The notes under the pieces were generated by a model. The model was not told the origin of the DNA and searched no databases. It was given only the letters and a program-made list of their open reading frames with translations. The translations under genes were made by a program, and so were the position numbers. A stretch of DNA of 64,000 nt from Bradyrhizobium ivorense (GTDB taxonomy: Bacteria > Pseudomonadota > Alphaproteobacteria > Rhizobiales > Xanthobacteraceae), in contig NZ_CAADFC020000020.1 in assembly GCF_900696085.1 (NCBI RefSeq), positions 62,001 through 126,000 on the forward strand, in the 5' to 3' direction. Below, one piece after another: positions 7,133 through 15,354 of this stretch (position 1 is the stretch's first letter; every line of letters begins with the position of its first letter).

Positions 7133-9049
7133 CTAGATCTCGATCTCGGTGCCGAACTCGACGACCTGACCGGTCGGCACGCCGAAGAAGGCCGCGGACC
7201 GCTCGGCGTTGCGTTGCAGGAAGGCGAACAGCGATTCCCGCCACACCCACATGCCCGGAATGTCCTCGCGCGGGATGATGGTCTCGCGGCCGATATAGTA
7301 CGTCACGTCGGTCAGGCGGACACCGGGCAGCTTGCCCTGGCGGCAGGCGAGCTTCAGCCCTTCGTAAACGGTCGGATACTGCATGAAGCCGTAACGCAGG
7401 ATGACCCGGATGATGCCCGGGGTGACGTCGTGAATCACCGCACGGTCCTCGTCCGAGATGCGCGGGGATTCCTCGATCTGTACCGTGACCAGCAGCACCC
7501 GCTGGTGCAGCACGTGGTTGTGCTTGACGAACTGGGTCAACGCGAGCGGTACGCCGTTGGGGGCGGAGGCGAGGAATATCGCGGTGCCCGGCAGCCGGCT
7601 GTGGCACTTGTTGACCGCGGTCTCGATCAGATCCTCCTCCGGCTGGCGCAGCTGGCCGCGCGCCTTCTCGACCAGCTTGACGCCGCCGCGCCAGGTCAGC
7701 ATCAGGAACGCCACCGCGCCGGCGAGCAGCAGCGGGAACCAGCCGCCCTCGAACAGTTTGGTCGAATTCGCCGCGAAGAAGATCATGTCGATGATGAAGA
7801 AGAAGCCGTTCACGGCGATCACCAGGATCGGCGCGTAGCCCCACTGGATCGCCACCAGCGCGGCGAGCAAAGTGGTGATCGCCATCAGCAGCGACACCGC
7901 GATGCCGTAGGCGCCGGCCAGCGCATCCGAGGTGCCGAAGGCCAGCACCGCGCCGAGTGTTCCGGCCGCGAGCAGCCAATTCACCAGCGGCACGTAGATC
8001 TGCCCGATCGCATCGCTGGTGGTGTGCTGGATATGCATCCGCGGCAGGAAGCCGAGCTGGATCGACTGCTGGGTCAGCGAGAACACGCCGGAGATGATCG
8101 CCTGCGAGGCGATCACGGTGGCGACCGCCGCGAGCGCGACAAGCGGATAGTGCGCCCAGTCCGGCGCGAGCTGGAAGAACGGGTTGTCGATCGAGTTGGG
8201 GTCGGAGATCAGCTCGCCGGCCTGGCCGAAATAGTTCAGCACCAGCGCCGGCAGGCAGACCGCGAACCAGGCGAGCCGGATCGGGAAGCGGCCGAAATGC
8301 CCCATGTCGGCGTACATCGCCTCACCGCCGGTCACCGCGAGGAAGGCGGCGCCGAGGATGGCGAAGCTGACATGGAAATTCTGGTGGATCAGGAAATCGA
8401 ACGCATAATACGGGCTGAGCGCGACCAGCACGCCGGGCGCCTTGACGATGCCGTGGATGCCGAGCGCGGCGAGCACGAAGAACCAGAAGAGCATCACCGG
8501 GCCGAAGATCCTGCCGATGAATCCGGTGCCCTGCTTCTGCATCATGAAGAGGCCGATCAGGATTACGACGGTGATCGGCACCACCGCCGATGACAGCGAC
8601 GGCGCGTCGACCTTCAAGCCCTCGATCGCCGACAGCACCGAGATCGCCGGTGTGATCGCGCCGTCGCCATAGAGCAGGGCGGCGCCGATCAGGCCGACCA
8701 CCAGAAGGTGGGCGCGCCAGGTGCCGGGCGCCGCATTGCGCGCCGAGAGCAGCGCTAGCAGTGCCACGATGCCGCCTTCGCCGCGGTTGTCGGCGCGCAG
8801 GATCAGCATGGCGTATTTCAGCGAGATGATCAGGATCAGCGCCCACAGGATCAGCGAGACCACGCCGAGCACGGCGCTCTCGGTGAGCGGACCGCCATGG
8901 GTGGCGGCCTTGGCCGCTTCCTTCAGCGCGTAGAGCGGGCTGGTGCCGATATCGCCATAGACGACGCCCAGCGCACCGAGGGTGACGGCAAACGGCAGCG
9001 GGCTGGTGGGAGGGTGGCCGGAGGAGACGACGGCGGGTGTGCTGGTCAC
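7133..9049 (-). CDS. kup: Kup-type potassium uptake protein
   Basis: The 638-residue inner-membrane KUP/HAK/KT transporter imports K+ with protons. The signature YGDIGTSPLYA sits at residues 31-41, about twelve hydrophobic helices follow to about residue 470, and a cytoplasmic C-terminal domain of about 170 residues completes the protein. The length is usual for bacterial Kup. Translation starts at GTG 9049, with GGGAGA upstream. It stands alone on the minus strand. No riboswitch-like leader was recognised in the bases upstream of the start. Confidence 0.96.
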   Translation of the reverse strand: MTSTPAVVSSGHPPTSPLPFAVTLGALGVVYGDIGTSPLYALKEAAKAATHGGPLTESAVLGVVSLILWALILIISLKYAMLILRADNRGEGGIVALLALLSARNAAPGTWRAHLLVVGLIGAALLYGDGAITPAISVLSAIEGLKVDAPSLSSAVVPITVVILIGLFMMQKQGTGFIGRIFGPVMLFWFFVLAALGIHGIVKAPGVLVALSPYYAFDFLIHQNFHVSFAILGAAFLAVTGGEAMYADMGHFGRFPIRLAWFAVCLPALVLNYFGQAGELISDPNSIDNPFFQLAPDWAHYPLVALAAVATVIASQAIISGVFSLTQQSIQLGFLPRMHIQHTTSDAIGQIYVPLVNWLLAAGTLGAVLAFGTSDALAGAYGIAVSLLMAITTLLAALVAIQWGYAPILVIAVNGFFFIIDMIFFAANSTKLFEGGWFPLLLAGAVAFLMLTWRGGVKLVEKARGQLRQPEEDLIETAVNKCHSRLPGTAIFLASAPNGVPLALTQFVKHNHVLHQRVLLVTVQIEESPRISDEDRAVIHDVTPGIIRVILRYGFMQYPTVYEGLKLACRQGKLPGVRLTDVTYYIGRETIIPREDIPGMWVWRESLFAFLQRNAERSAAFFGVPTGQVVEFGTEIEI

Positions 9050-9185
9050 GTGCGATCTCCCGATGGCTTGGCGCCCGCCGGGTGATCCGTGCGAGCGCCT
9101 TAGACGTTAGTCTGCGACGGGTCGTCGCAAATTACCATCGGGATTTGTGTGACGGTCAGACGTGACGCTGCACGGGCAGACGTGA

Positions 9186-9443
9186 CTACGGGGTGCGATC
9201 GGCGGTGACGAGGCGGGCTTCGCGAACCACTGTCTTGCTGCCGGCGGAGCGCAGGCAGGAGGCCTCGAAATTCGGCCAGGCCTGCTGCGAGCAGCCCTTG
9301 CCGATCGGGTGGACATCGAGGCGGTCGCCCTTGGCGAGCGGCTGCGGGGTCGAGGCTTCGACCTGCGGGGCGAAGCCCGGAAGAACGGTGAGCGCGGCGG
9401 CGATGAACGCAGCAATCGCGATGGCGGAAAATGCCTTGATCAT
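9186..9443 (-). CDS. Small secreted protein of unknown function
   Basis: The 85-residue protein has an N-terminal signal peptide (residues 1 to about 29, ending in an Ala-rich site) and a mature part of about 55 residues with two Cys (GKGCSQQAWPNFEASC), probably disulfide-linked in the periplasm. The ATG at 9443 is chosen over an ATG at 9455 because GGGGA lies at the right distance. The CSQQAWP...C pattern recurs in small rhizobial periplasmic proteins as I remember them, but I cannot name a function. Confidence 0.7.
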   Translation of the reverse strand: MIKAFSAIAIAAFIAAALTVLPGFAPQVEASTPQPLAKGDRLDVHPIGKGCSQQAWPNFEASCLRSAGSKTVVREARLVTADRTP

Positions 9444-9731
9444 GACGGTCCCCATTTGATCGGGCCCCCCGGGCCCGTCGTTTCGTTGTCCGAGATGTAC
9501 CGGCCGCAAGTTTCCTGACGTCTTCGCCACGCCGGAAAATGGTTTCATCCCGGGCCGGTTGTGTTTCGTCCGCCAGCGGGCGACGAAACATTCGGCCTGG
9601 TAGACGCTGGCATCCCAGAGCTGGTTCAGTGGCCGACGGACAAAAGTCCGTTGGCCGACTTGGCCCGGAGCCGGGGAGCGGCGGAACCGGGCTGGCTTGC
9701 CGCGGCGGGCCGGGCGGGTTAGAGGGGACCC

Positions 9732-10229
9732 ATGCCCCGTATTGCGCTCTATCCCGGCTCCTTCGATCCCGTCACCAACGGCCATCTGGACGTGGTCCGG
9801 CAGGCCGCCGTCCTGTGCGACCGCCTGGTCGTGGCGGTTGCCGTGCATCCCGGCAAGAAATCGCTGTTCTCGACCGAGGAACGGCTGCAGATGCTCCAGG
9901 AGGTGTGCGGTCCCGTGGTCCAGCAGGCGGGCTGCACGCTCGAGTGCACCACCTACGACAATCTGACGGTGACGGCGGCGCGCAAGCTCGGCGCCACCAT
10001 CATGATTCGCGGCCTGCGCGACGGCACCGATCTCGACTACGAGATGCAATTGGCCGGCATGAACGAGGCCATGGCGCCGGAGGTGCATACCGTCTTCGTC
10101 CCGGCCTCACCCGCGGTCCGTCCGATCACCGCCACACTGGTGCGCCAAATCGCCCAGATGGGCGGCGACTTCTCAGCCTTCGTGCCGTCATCAGTCGCCG
10201 CTAGCCTGAAGGCCAAGTTCGCCGGCTGA
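9732..10229 (+). CDS. coaD: Phosphopantetheine adenylyltransferase
   Basis: The 165-residue enzyme adenylates 4'-phosphopantetheine with ATP to dephospho-CoA, the penultimate step of CoA synthesis. The nucleotidyltransferase motif PGSFDPVTNGHLD (residues 8-20, with the TxGH element), the IRGLRDGTDLDYE segment and the C-terminal RPITATLVRQIA (the ISSTxVR region) are all present. Length matches the family. An AGGGGACC stretch precedes the ATG. It heads a same-strand row coaD, cyclophilin, TonB-like, cyclophilin, queA, with short gaps that suggest partial co-transcription. Confidence 0.97.
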   Translation: MPRIALYPGSFDPVTNGHLDVVRQAAVLCDRLVVAVAVHPGKKSLFSTEERLQMLQEVCGPVVQQAGCTLECTTYDNLTVTAARKLGATIMIRGLRDGTDLDYEMQLAGMNEAMAPEVHTVFVPASPAVRPITATLVRQIAQMGGDFSAFVPSSVAASLKAKFAG

Positions 10230-10276
10230 TGCCGGCCATCCGCTATATCCCGAACGTTCAGAGATCCGGAGTTTCC

Positions 10277-10819
10277 ATGATCCGCATTCTTGCATTCGTT
10301 GCCGCGCTGCTCTGCGTCGTGCCCGCGGTCGCGCAGCCGCTGCCGGCCAATCTCGACAAGGCCAATGCGATCGTGATCGACACCACCAAGGGCCGCATCG
10401 TCATCAAGCTGCGCCCCGACCTCGCACCGCAGCACGCCGAGCGCATCAAGCAGCTGGCGCGCGACGGCTACTACAACAACGTGCCGTTCCACCGCGTCAT
10501 CGAGGGCTTCATGGCGCAGACCGGCGACGGCAAGAATTTCAACGGCACCGGCGGCTCGAAATATCCAAATCTTCCGGCCGAATTCTCCAACGTGCCCTAC
10601 AAGCGCGGCATCGTCGGCATGGCGCGCACCAGCGATCCCAATTCGGCGAATTCGCAGTTCTTCATCATGTTTACCGACGGCTCGAGCCTGAACGGGAAGT
10701 ACACCGTGATCGGCGAGGTGGTGTCCGGCATGGACGTGGTCGACAAGCTCAAGCGCGGTGAACCGGTTGCCGATCCCGACAAGATGGTGAAGGTGCAGGT
10801 CGCATCCGACATCAAGTGA
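10277..10819 (+). CDS. Periplasmic cyclophilin-type peptidyl-prolyl isomerase
   Basis: The 180-residue protein has a signal peptide (residues 1-19, ending VPAVAQ) and a single cyclophilin domain. Catalytic and substrate-binding residues lie in FHRVIEGFMAQTGDG (Arg, Phe, Met, Gln) and SQFFIMF. It catalyses cis-trans isomerisation of prolyl bonds in the periplasm (PpiA type). The ATG at 10277 opens the signal peptide; an upstream in-frame ATG at 10229 is less likely. A close cytoplasmic paralog lies 420 bases downstream. Confidence 0.93.
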   Translation: MIRILAFVAALLCVVPAVAQPLPANLDKANAIVIDTTKGRIVIKLRPDLAPQHAERIKQLARDGYYNNVPFHRVIEGFMAQTGDGKNFNGTGGSKYPNLPAEFSNVPYKRGIVGMARTSDPNSANSQFFIMFTDGSSLNGKYTVIGEVVSGMDVVDKLKRGEPVADPDKMVKVQVASDIK

Positions 10820-10822
10820 CGC

Positions 10823-11263
10823 ATGATGGCGGCGCGCAGCAGGCCATGGACCTTGCTTGCAACGCCGCTGCTGTGGCTTGGGCTGACCACCGCCGCCGCG
10901 GCCGAGTCGGAACAGCTCGACACCATCAGGGATGTCGTGCTGGCCATTCACCGCTGCTGGCGGCCGCCGCCGCCGGACAAGGCCGGCCTGATCGACATCA
11001 CCGTGATCGTCAGTTTCAACCGCGCCGGCGCGATCCTCGGGCACCCCAGGATCACCTATGAATCGCAGGGGGCCAGCGATAACGACCGGGTACAATACCG
11101 GATTGCCGTGATGGAGGCGTTGCAACGCTGCACGCCGTTGCCATTTTCCGAGAGTCTGGGCGGCGCGGTGGCCGGCCGCCCGTTTGCAATCCCGTTCAGG
11201 AACAAGAAATATCCACCCAAGAGCCAGGAGAGACGAGCATGGCTGCTACCGAAAATACTCTGA
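10823..11263 (+). CDS. Secreted TonB/TolA-C-terminal-like protein
   Basis: The 146-residue protein has a signal peptide (residues 1 to about 27), then a compact domain with IHRCWRPPPPDKAG, a beta strand IDITVIVSFNRAGAI and a helix ending in EALQRCTPLPF. This order and the two Cys resemble the TonB/TolA C-terminal fold of single-domain periplasmic proteins common in Rhizobiales. It starts 3 bases after the upstream cyclophilin, and its last 25 bases overlap the next cyclophilin, so the three are translationally linked. Its role is unknown. Confidence 0.75.
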   Translation: MMAARSRPWTLLATPLLWLGLTTAAAAESEQLDTIRDVVLAIHRCWRPPPPDKAGLIDITVIVSFNRAGAILGHPRITYESQGASDNDRVQYRIAVMEALQRCTPLPFSESLGGAVAGRPFAIPFRNKKYPPKSQERRAWLLPKIL

Positions 11264-11703
11264 TCCTCGAGACCACGCAGGGCCCCGTCACGATCGAGAT
11301 GCGTCCGGATCTCGCGCCGGGCCATGTCGCGCGGATCAAGGAGCTGGTGCGCGAGGGCTTTTACGACGGCATCGTGTTCCACCGCGTGATCGAGGGCTTC
11401 ATGGCGCAGACCGGCTGCCCGCAGGGCACCGGCATGGGCGGAAGCGGCAAGAAGCTGAAGGCCGAGTTCAACAAGGAGCCGCATGTCCGCGGCACCGCCT
11501 CGATGGCGCGCGCCGCCAATCCGGATTCCGGCGACAGCCAGTTCTTCATCTGCTTCGACGACGCCTCCTTCCTCAACGGCCAGTACACGGTCTGGGGCAA
11601 GGTCACCGAGGGCATGGAGAACGTCGACAAGATCAAGCGCGGCGAGCCGGTGCAGAACCCGGACAAGATCGTCAAGGCGCGGATGGCCGCCGACGCGGCG
11701 TAA
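11239..11703 (+). CDS. ppiB: Cytoplasmic cyclophilin-type peptidyl-prolyl isomerase
   Basis: The 154-residue single-domain cyclophilin lacks a signal peptide and so acts in the cytoplasm (PpiB type). The active-site segments FHRVIEGFMAQTG and SQFFICF are shared almost word for word with the upstream periplasmic copy, so the pair probably arose by tandem duplication. The AGGAGA before the ATG at 11239 lies inside the preceding gene. Confidence 0.93.
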   Translation: MAATENTLILETTQGPVTIEMRPDLAPGHVARIKELVREGFYDGIVFHRVIEGFMAQTGCPQGTGMGGSGKKLKAEFNKEPHVRGTASMARAANPDSGDSQFFICFDDASFLNGQYTVWGKVTEGMENVDKIKRGEPVQNPDKIVKARMAADAA

Positions 11704-11715
11704 ACCAACACTCTC

Positions 11716-11755
11716 CGTCATTCCGGGTTCGTGCTTTGCGCGCCCCGGAATGACG
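11716..11755. repeat. Palindromic intergenic repeat, CGTCATTCCGGG type
   Basis: A 40-base hairpin with arms CGTCATTCCGGG and CCCCGGAATGACG sits between the cyclophilin stop and queA. It looks like a dispersed palindromic repeat rather than a terminator, since no T run follows. Confidence 0.7.
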
Positions 11756-11765
11756 ATGTTGAATC

Positions 11766-12863
11766 ATGCGCACTGACCTTTTCGATTTCGAACTCCCGCC
11801 CGAAAGCATCGCGCTCCGCCCCGCGAGTCCGCGCGATGCCGCGCGGATGCTGGTGGTGCATCCGGACGGCGTGCTGCGCGACCAGGGCATCGCCGATCTG
11901 CCGCATTGGCTGGAGCCGGGCGACCAGATCGTCGTCAACGACACCAAGGTGATCGCGGCGCAGCTCAAGGGCCGGCGCATCGGGCGCGAGACCGAGCCGA
12001 AGATCGAGGCGACGCTGATCAAGCGGCTCGACGGCTCGCGCTGGCAGGCGCTGGTCAAGCCGGCCAAGAAGCTCGCCGAGGGCGACACTGTCAGGTTCGG
12101 TAATGAGGGCAGGGTCTGCCTGCTCGGCCATCTCGATGCGCAGGTCGAGGCCAAGGGGCCGGAAGGCGAGGTGACGCTGTCGTTCTCGTTCCACGGCCCC
12201 TCGCTCGACCAGGCGATCTCAGATGTCGGCATCACGCCGCTGCCGCCCTACATCGCCTCGAAGCGCACGCCTGACGATCAGGATGCGCGCGACTACCAGA
12301 CCATGTTCGCGGCCAATGAAGGCGCGGTGGCCGCGCCGACCGCGGGGCTGCATTTCACGCCGGCGCTGGAGGCTGCGCTGAAGAACCGCGGCGTCGAGCT
12401 GCACCGGCTGACGCTGCATGTCGGGGCAGGGACGTTCCTGCCGGTCAAGGTCGAGGAGACCTCGGAGCACCGGATGCACGCCGAATGGGGCTGCATCACC
12501 GCAGCGACCGCGTCGGCCTTGAACGCGGCGCGCGCCAAGGGCGGCCGGATCGTTGCGATCGGCACCACCTCGCTCCGGCTATTGGAAAGCGCGACGACGC
12601 CCGACGGCACGGTGCAGCCGTTCGCGGGCGATACGTCGATCTTCATCACCCCGGGCTATCGCTTTCGCGCGGTCGACATCCTGCTGACGAATTTCCATCT
12701 GCCGCGCTCGACGCTGTTCATGCTGGTCTCGGCCTTCTCGGGCCTGGAGACGATGCAGTGCGCCTACGCACATGCGATCAAGGACGGTTACCGGTTCTAT
12801 TCGTATGGCGATGCGTGCCTGCTGTTCCGGGCGCACGAGCCCCACGGCGATGTAGACCTGTAG
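11766..12863 (+). CDS. queA: S-adenosylmethionine:tRNA ribosyltransferase-isomerase
   Basis: The 365-residue QueA transfers and isomerises the ribose of SAM onto preQ1-modified tRNA to make epoxyqueuosine. The N-terminal MRTDLFDFELPPESIALRP, the VVNDTKVIAA segment, EGAVAAPTAGLHF, and the C-terminal NFHLPRSTLFMLVSAF are all characteristic. Length is typical (340-370). Its pathway partner tgt, usually close by in rhizobia, lies at 28021, beyond the sugar-transport block. Confidence 0.97.
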   Translation: MRTDLFDFELPPESIALRPASPRDAARMLVVHPDGVLRDQGIADLPHWLEPGDQIVVNDTKVIAAQLKGRRIGRETEPKIEATLIKRLDGSRWQALVKPAKKLAEGDTVRFGNEGRVCLLGHLDAQVEAKGPEGEVTLSFSFHGPSLDQAISDVGITPLPPYIASKRTPDDQDARDYQTMFAANEGAVAAPTAGLHFTPALEAALKNRGVELHRLTLHVGAGTFLPVKVEETSEHRMHAEWGCITAATASALNAARAKGGRIVAIGTTSLRLLESATTPDGTVQPFAGDTSIFITPGYRFRAVDILLTNFHLPRSTLFMLVSAFSGLETMQCAYAHAIKDGYRFYSYGDACLLFRAHEPHGDVDL

Positions 12864-12866
12864 GGC

Positions 12867-12950
12867 GTAGGGTGGGTTAGCAAAGCGTAACCCACCATCG
12901 TTCCGCAACCGGCGTAATGGCGGGTTACGGCTTCGCCTAACCCACCCTAC
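12867..12950. repeat. Palindromic intergenic repeat, GTAGGGTGGGTTAG type
   Basis: An 84-base inverted repeat starts GTAGGGTGGGTTAGCAAAGC and ends with the complementary CTTCGCCTAACCCACCCTAC. It begins 3 bases after the queA stop. It belongs to a different sequence family from the GTAGCCCGGAT copies but has the same build: long arms around a short variable centre. Confidence 0.8.
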
Positions 12951-12973
12951 AAATCCTCGTGGTCACGCGCAGC

Positions 12974-13738
12974 TTACACCCAGCCGCCGTCCACGATGTA
13001 GTTCTGGTTGGTGCAGGCGCCGCTGTCGTCGGCGGCGAAGAACAGCACGACGCGGGCGATGTCGTCGGGCACCAGCTTGCGCTTGAGGCATTGCCGCTGC
13101 ATCAGCTCGGCCTCGCCGGCGGGCGTCAACCAGTTGTCCCGCTGCCGCTGGGTCATGATCCATCCGGGCAGGATCGAATTAACCCGCACATTGTTCGGTC
13201 CGAGATCGCGCGCCAGCGCGCGGGTGAGGCCCTGTACCGCCGATTTGGCCGTGGTGTAGCAGGGCATGTTGCCCTGGCCGATCACCCAGCTCACCGAGCC
13301 GATGTTGATGATCGCGCCGCCGCCGGCCCTGGTCATATCAGGCGCGACCGCTTGGGCGGCAAAGAACTGGTGCTTCAGATTGACCGCGAAGCGCTCGTCC
13401 CAATATTCCGGCGTGACGTCCGCGATCGCGTGACGGTCGTCGCGGGCCGCGTTGTTGACCAGGATGGTGATCGGCCCAAGCGTCTCGCGGATGGCCGCGA
13501 TCGCGCGTCGCAGCGCCGCGATGTCGCGCAAATCGGCGTGCTCGAACTGCACGCGCGCGTGTGCCGGCAGGCTGGAGAGCAGCTGCTGCGAGGCCTTCGC
13601 ATCGATGTCGATGAAGCCGACCCGCGCGCCCTGGTCGGCGAACTGGCGGACGATGGCTTCACCGATGCCGGAACCGCCGCCGGTCACCAGCACAGTCCGG
13701 TCCTTGAGGCTTGGATAGGTCGCGCCCTGCATGTTCAT
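12974..13738 (-). CDS. Short-chain dehydrogenase/reductase, probably sugar dehydrogenase
   Basis: The 254-residue classical SDR has the cofactor motif TGGGSGIG at 19-26, NNAA at 95-98 and the catalytic Ser148, Tyr161 and Lys165 (YTTAK). An acidic Asp after the second strand (GFIDID) favours NAD over NADP. The C-terminal segment with IVDGGWV is standard. It lies next to the ROK regulator and near the sugar importers, so oxidation of an imported aldose, alcohol or lactone precursor is a reasonable inference; the substrate is not readable from sequence. The start is the ATG at 13738, with a second ATG two codons later. Confidence 0.88.
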   Translation of the reverse strand: MNMQGATYPSLKDRTVLVTGGGSGIGEAIVRQFADQGARVGFIDIDAKASQQLLSSLPAHARVQFEHADLRDIAALRRAIAAIRETLGPITILVNNAARDDRHAIADVTPEYWDERFAVNLKHQFFAAQAVAPDMTRAGGGAIINIGSVSWVIGQGNMPCYTTAKSAVQGLTRALARDLGPNNVRVNSILPGWIMTQRQRDNWLTPAGEAELMQRQCLKRKLVPDDIARVVLFFAADDSGACTNQNYIVDGGWV

Positions 13739-13809
13739 TCTCTCGATCTTGCGCCTTCACGGCGTCGGTTGCTTGATTATGGTCCAGAGAAGGGCCGCGC
13801 TTCCAGTGT

Positions 13810-15090
13810 TCACTCGGCCGTTTCCAGCAGGTTGCGGTCCACCACCCGCAGCGTCCGCCGCACCATGCCGTCGACGATCGCCGCCGACTCGCTCGGACGG
13901 ACATAGATCGCGGTGGATTTGAGCAGCCACGGCAGCACCGCCTGCTCGAGCCGCTCCTCATAGGCGTGCCGCATCATCTCGAAGGCCTGCAGGCCGGGGC
14001 CCGCCAGGATGATGTGATGCGGGCGCAGCACCGAGATCGTGGCGGCGACCGCCCCTGCGAGCGAGCGGCCCGCCGCCTGGTACAGATGTTCGAGGCGGGG
14101 ATCGCCGCCCTGGGCGCGTTCGCGCAGCAACGTCATCTGGGCCTCGGACGGCTGCTGTGCCGCCGCCGGCGGCAGGTCGAGAAAGGTGCGGGCGTCGCGG
14201 TAGAGCGCGTAGTCGGCGAGATAGGCCTCGATACAGCCGCGCTGGCCGCAGCGGCATTGCGGACCATCCGGCGCCAGCTTGACGTGGCCGATCTCGCTGC
14301 CGGCGTCGGTGCCCCAGCGCGGCTCGCCGTCGACAACGACGCCCATGCCGACGCCATGGCCGACCACGATGCTGGCCGAGAGGCCCTGCGCCAGCGCCGG
14401 CTCCGCGGCGGTGAGCGCCAGCGCAACCGCGACCGCGTCGTTCGCCATCACGGGCTCGACGCCGAACGCTTCGCGGATCGGCGTCGCCAGATCGACGTCG
14501 GTGGCCGACAGCGCCGGGCTCCACAGATGCCGGCCGGTATCGGCGTTGACGATGCCTTGCAGCGCGATCCCGATGCCGAGCAGCCGATGCCGCGGCGTGG
14601 CCGTCGCATCGAGGATGGCATCGATCTGGGCAATCACCAGCGCGCGCAGCGCGCTTGCATCGAGCGCGCGGGTCGGGATTTCAAGCCGCGATTGCGCGAG
14701 GCCGGAGCCGCTGAAATCGGCGATCAGCGTCTCGATCAGGTTCATGCGCAGCGAGACCGCGACGATGCGGCCGAACTCCGGGTTCAGCGTCAGCAGCACC
14801 GCCGGCCGGCCGCGGCGGCGGACGGAAAGGCCGTCGCCATCGTCCTCATCGGCATCGTCGGCCCAGGCCACCGCGTCGGGCTCGGCCTCGCACAGCAATT
14901 CTTCGGCGATCAGTTTCGACGTTATGGCGGAAATCGCCGCAAAGCTCAGCCCCGTGCTCCGCGCGAGTTCGACGCGCGGCATCGGTCCCTGACGCCGCAG
15001 GACGTCGACAAGACGGCCGCGGTTCGATCCGCGGGCCGGGTTCAGGGCACGTTTCGACGGTTCGGGCTGCTCATCCACGGGGTCTTTCAT
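13810..15090 (-). CDS. ROK-family transcriptional regulator
   Basis: The 426-residue protein combines an N-terminal winged helix-turn-helix (about residues 20-75, GRLVDVLRRQGPMPRVELA then a recognition helix near AAISAITSKLI) with a ROK sugar-kinase-like domain. The ROK zinc motif CRCGQRGCIE is intact and ASIVVGHGVGMG marks the sugar-binding region. ROK repressors of the NagC/XylR type bind operators in the absence of sugar. It is divergent from the ABC operon across a 264-base gap with repeated AAGAAAC half-sites, so it probably controls both the transporters and the adjacent SDR. Confidence 0.9.
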   Translation of the reverse strand: MKDPVDEQPEPSKRALNPARGSNRGRLVDVLRRQGPMPRVELARSTGLSFAAISAITSKLIAEELLCEAEPDAVAWADDADEDDGDGLSVRRRGRPAVLLTLNPEFGRIVAVSLRMNLIETLIADFSGSGLAQSRLEIPTRALDASALRALVIAQIDAILDATATPRHRLLGIGIALQGIVNADTGRHLWSPALSATDVDLATPIREAFGVEPVMANDAVAVALALTAAEPALAQGLSASIVVGHGVGMGVVVDGEPRWGTDAGSEIGHVKLAPDGPQCRCGQRGCIEAYLADYALYRDARTFLDLPPAAAQQPSEAQMTLLRERAQGGDPRLEHLYQAAGRSLAGAVAATISVLRPHHIILAGPGLQAFEMMRHAYEERLEQAVLPWLLKSTAIYVRPSESAAIVDGMVRRTLRVVDRNLLETAE

Positions 15091-15221
15091 GGGGTCTTTT
15101 TAATTCGCCTTCTGAAGTTAATCAACGCGTGCAGATGCAAGTGTAATCTAAAAAGCACAGTTTGGGGCTGATATGTCGCAGCATATTTACTAATATCGTC
15201 CCTCGTGTACCATTCATGCTT

Positions 15222-15275
15222 GAAGAAACAATAAGAAACATCCTTGACTGGATATTTCGTCGGTCTAGTTTCTTC
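15222..15275. promoter_or_regulatory. Candidate operator for the ROK regulator
   Basis: Within the divergent gap there are two direct AAGAAAC heptamers (15223-15229 and 15233-15239, ten bases apart) and an inverted GTTTCTTC at 15268-15275 matching GAAGAAAC at 15222-15229. A TTGACT hexamer at 15244-15249 lies between them, and TCGGT/ACCGA flank the right-hand site. Half-sites one helical turn apart around a -35-like hexamer are what a repressor operator would look like; binding by this regulator is inferred. Confidence 0.45.
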
Positions 15276-15354
15276 ACCGACTAAATAAAATAGGGCGCGA
15301 AAAGCGCCGCGTGTGTGAGGCCCTCAAAGTGGGGTCACAAAAGGGGAGGTGCTC

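Noticed and set aside
6072..7979. A 635-codon frame that would fuse the kinase to upstream sequence
   Set aside because: The upstream part is antisense-frame noise from kup; the kinase starts at ATG 7031, and repeat copy 3 separates the two genes.
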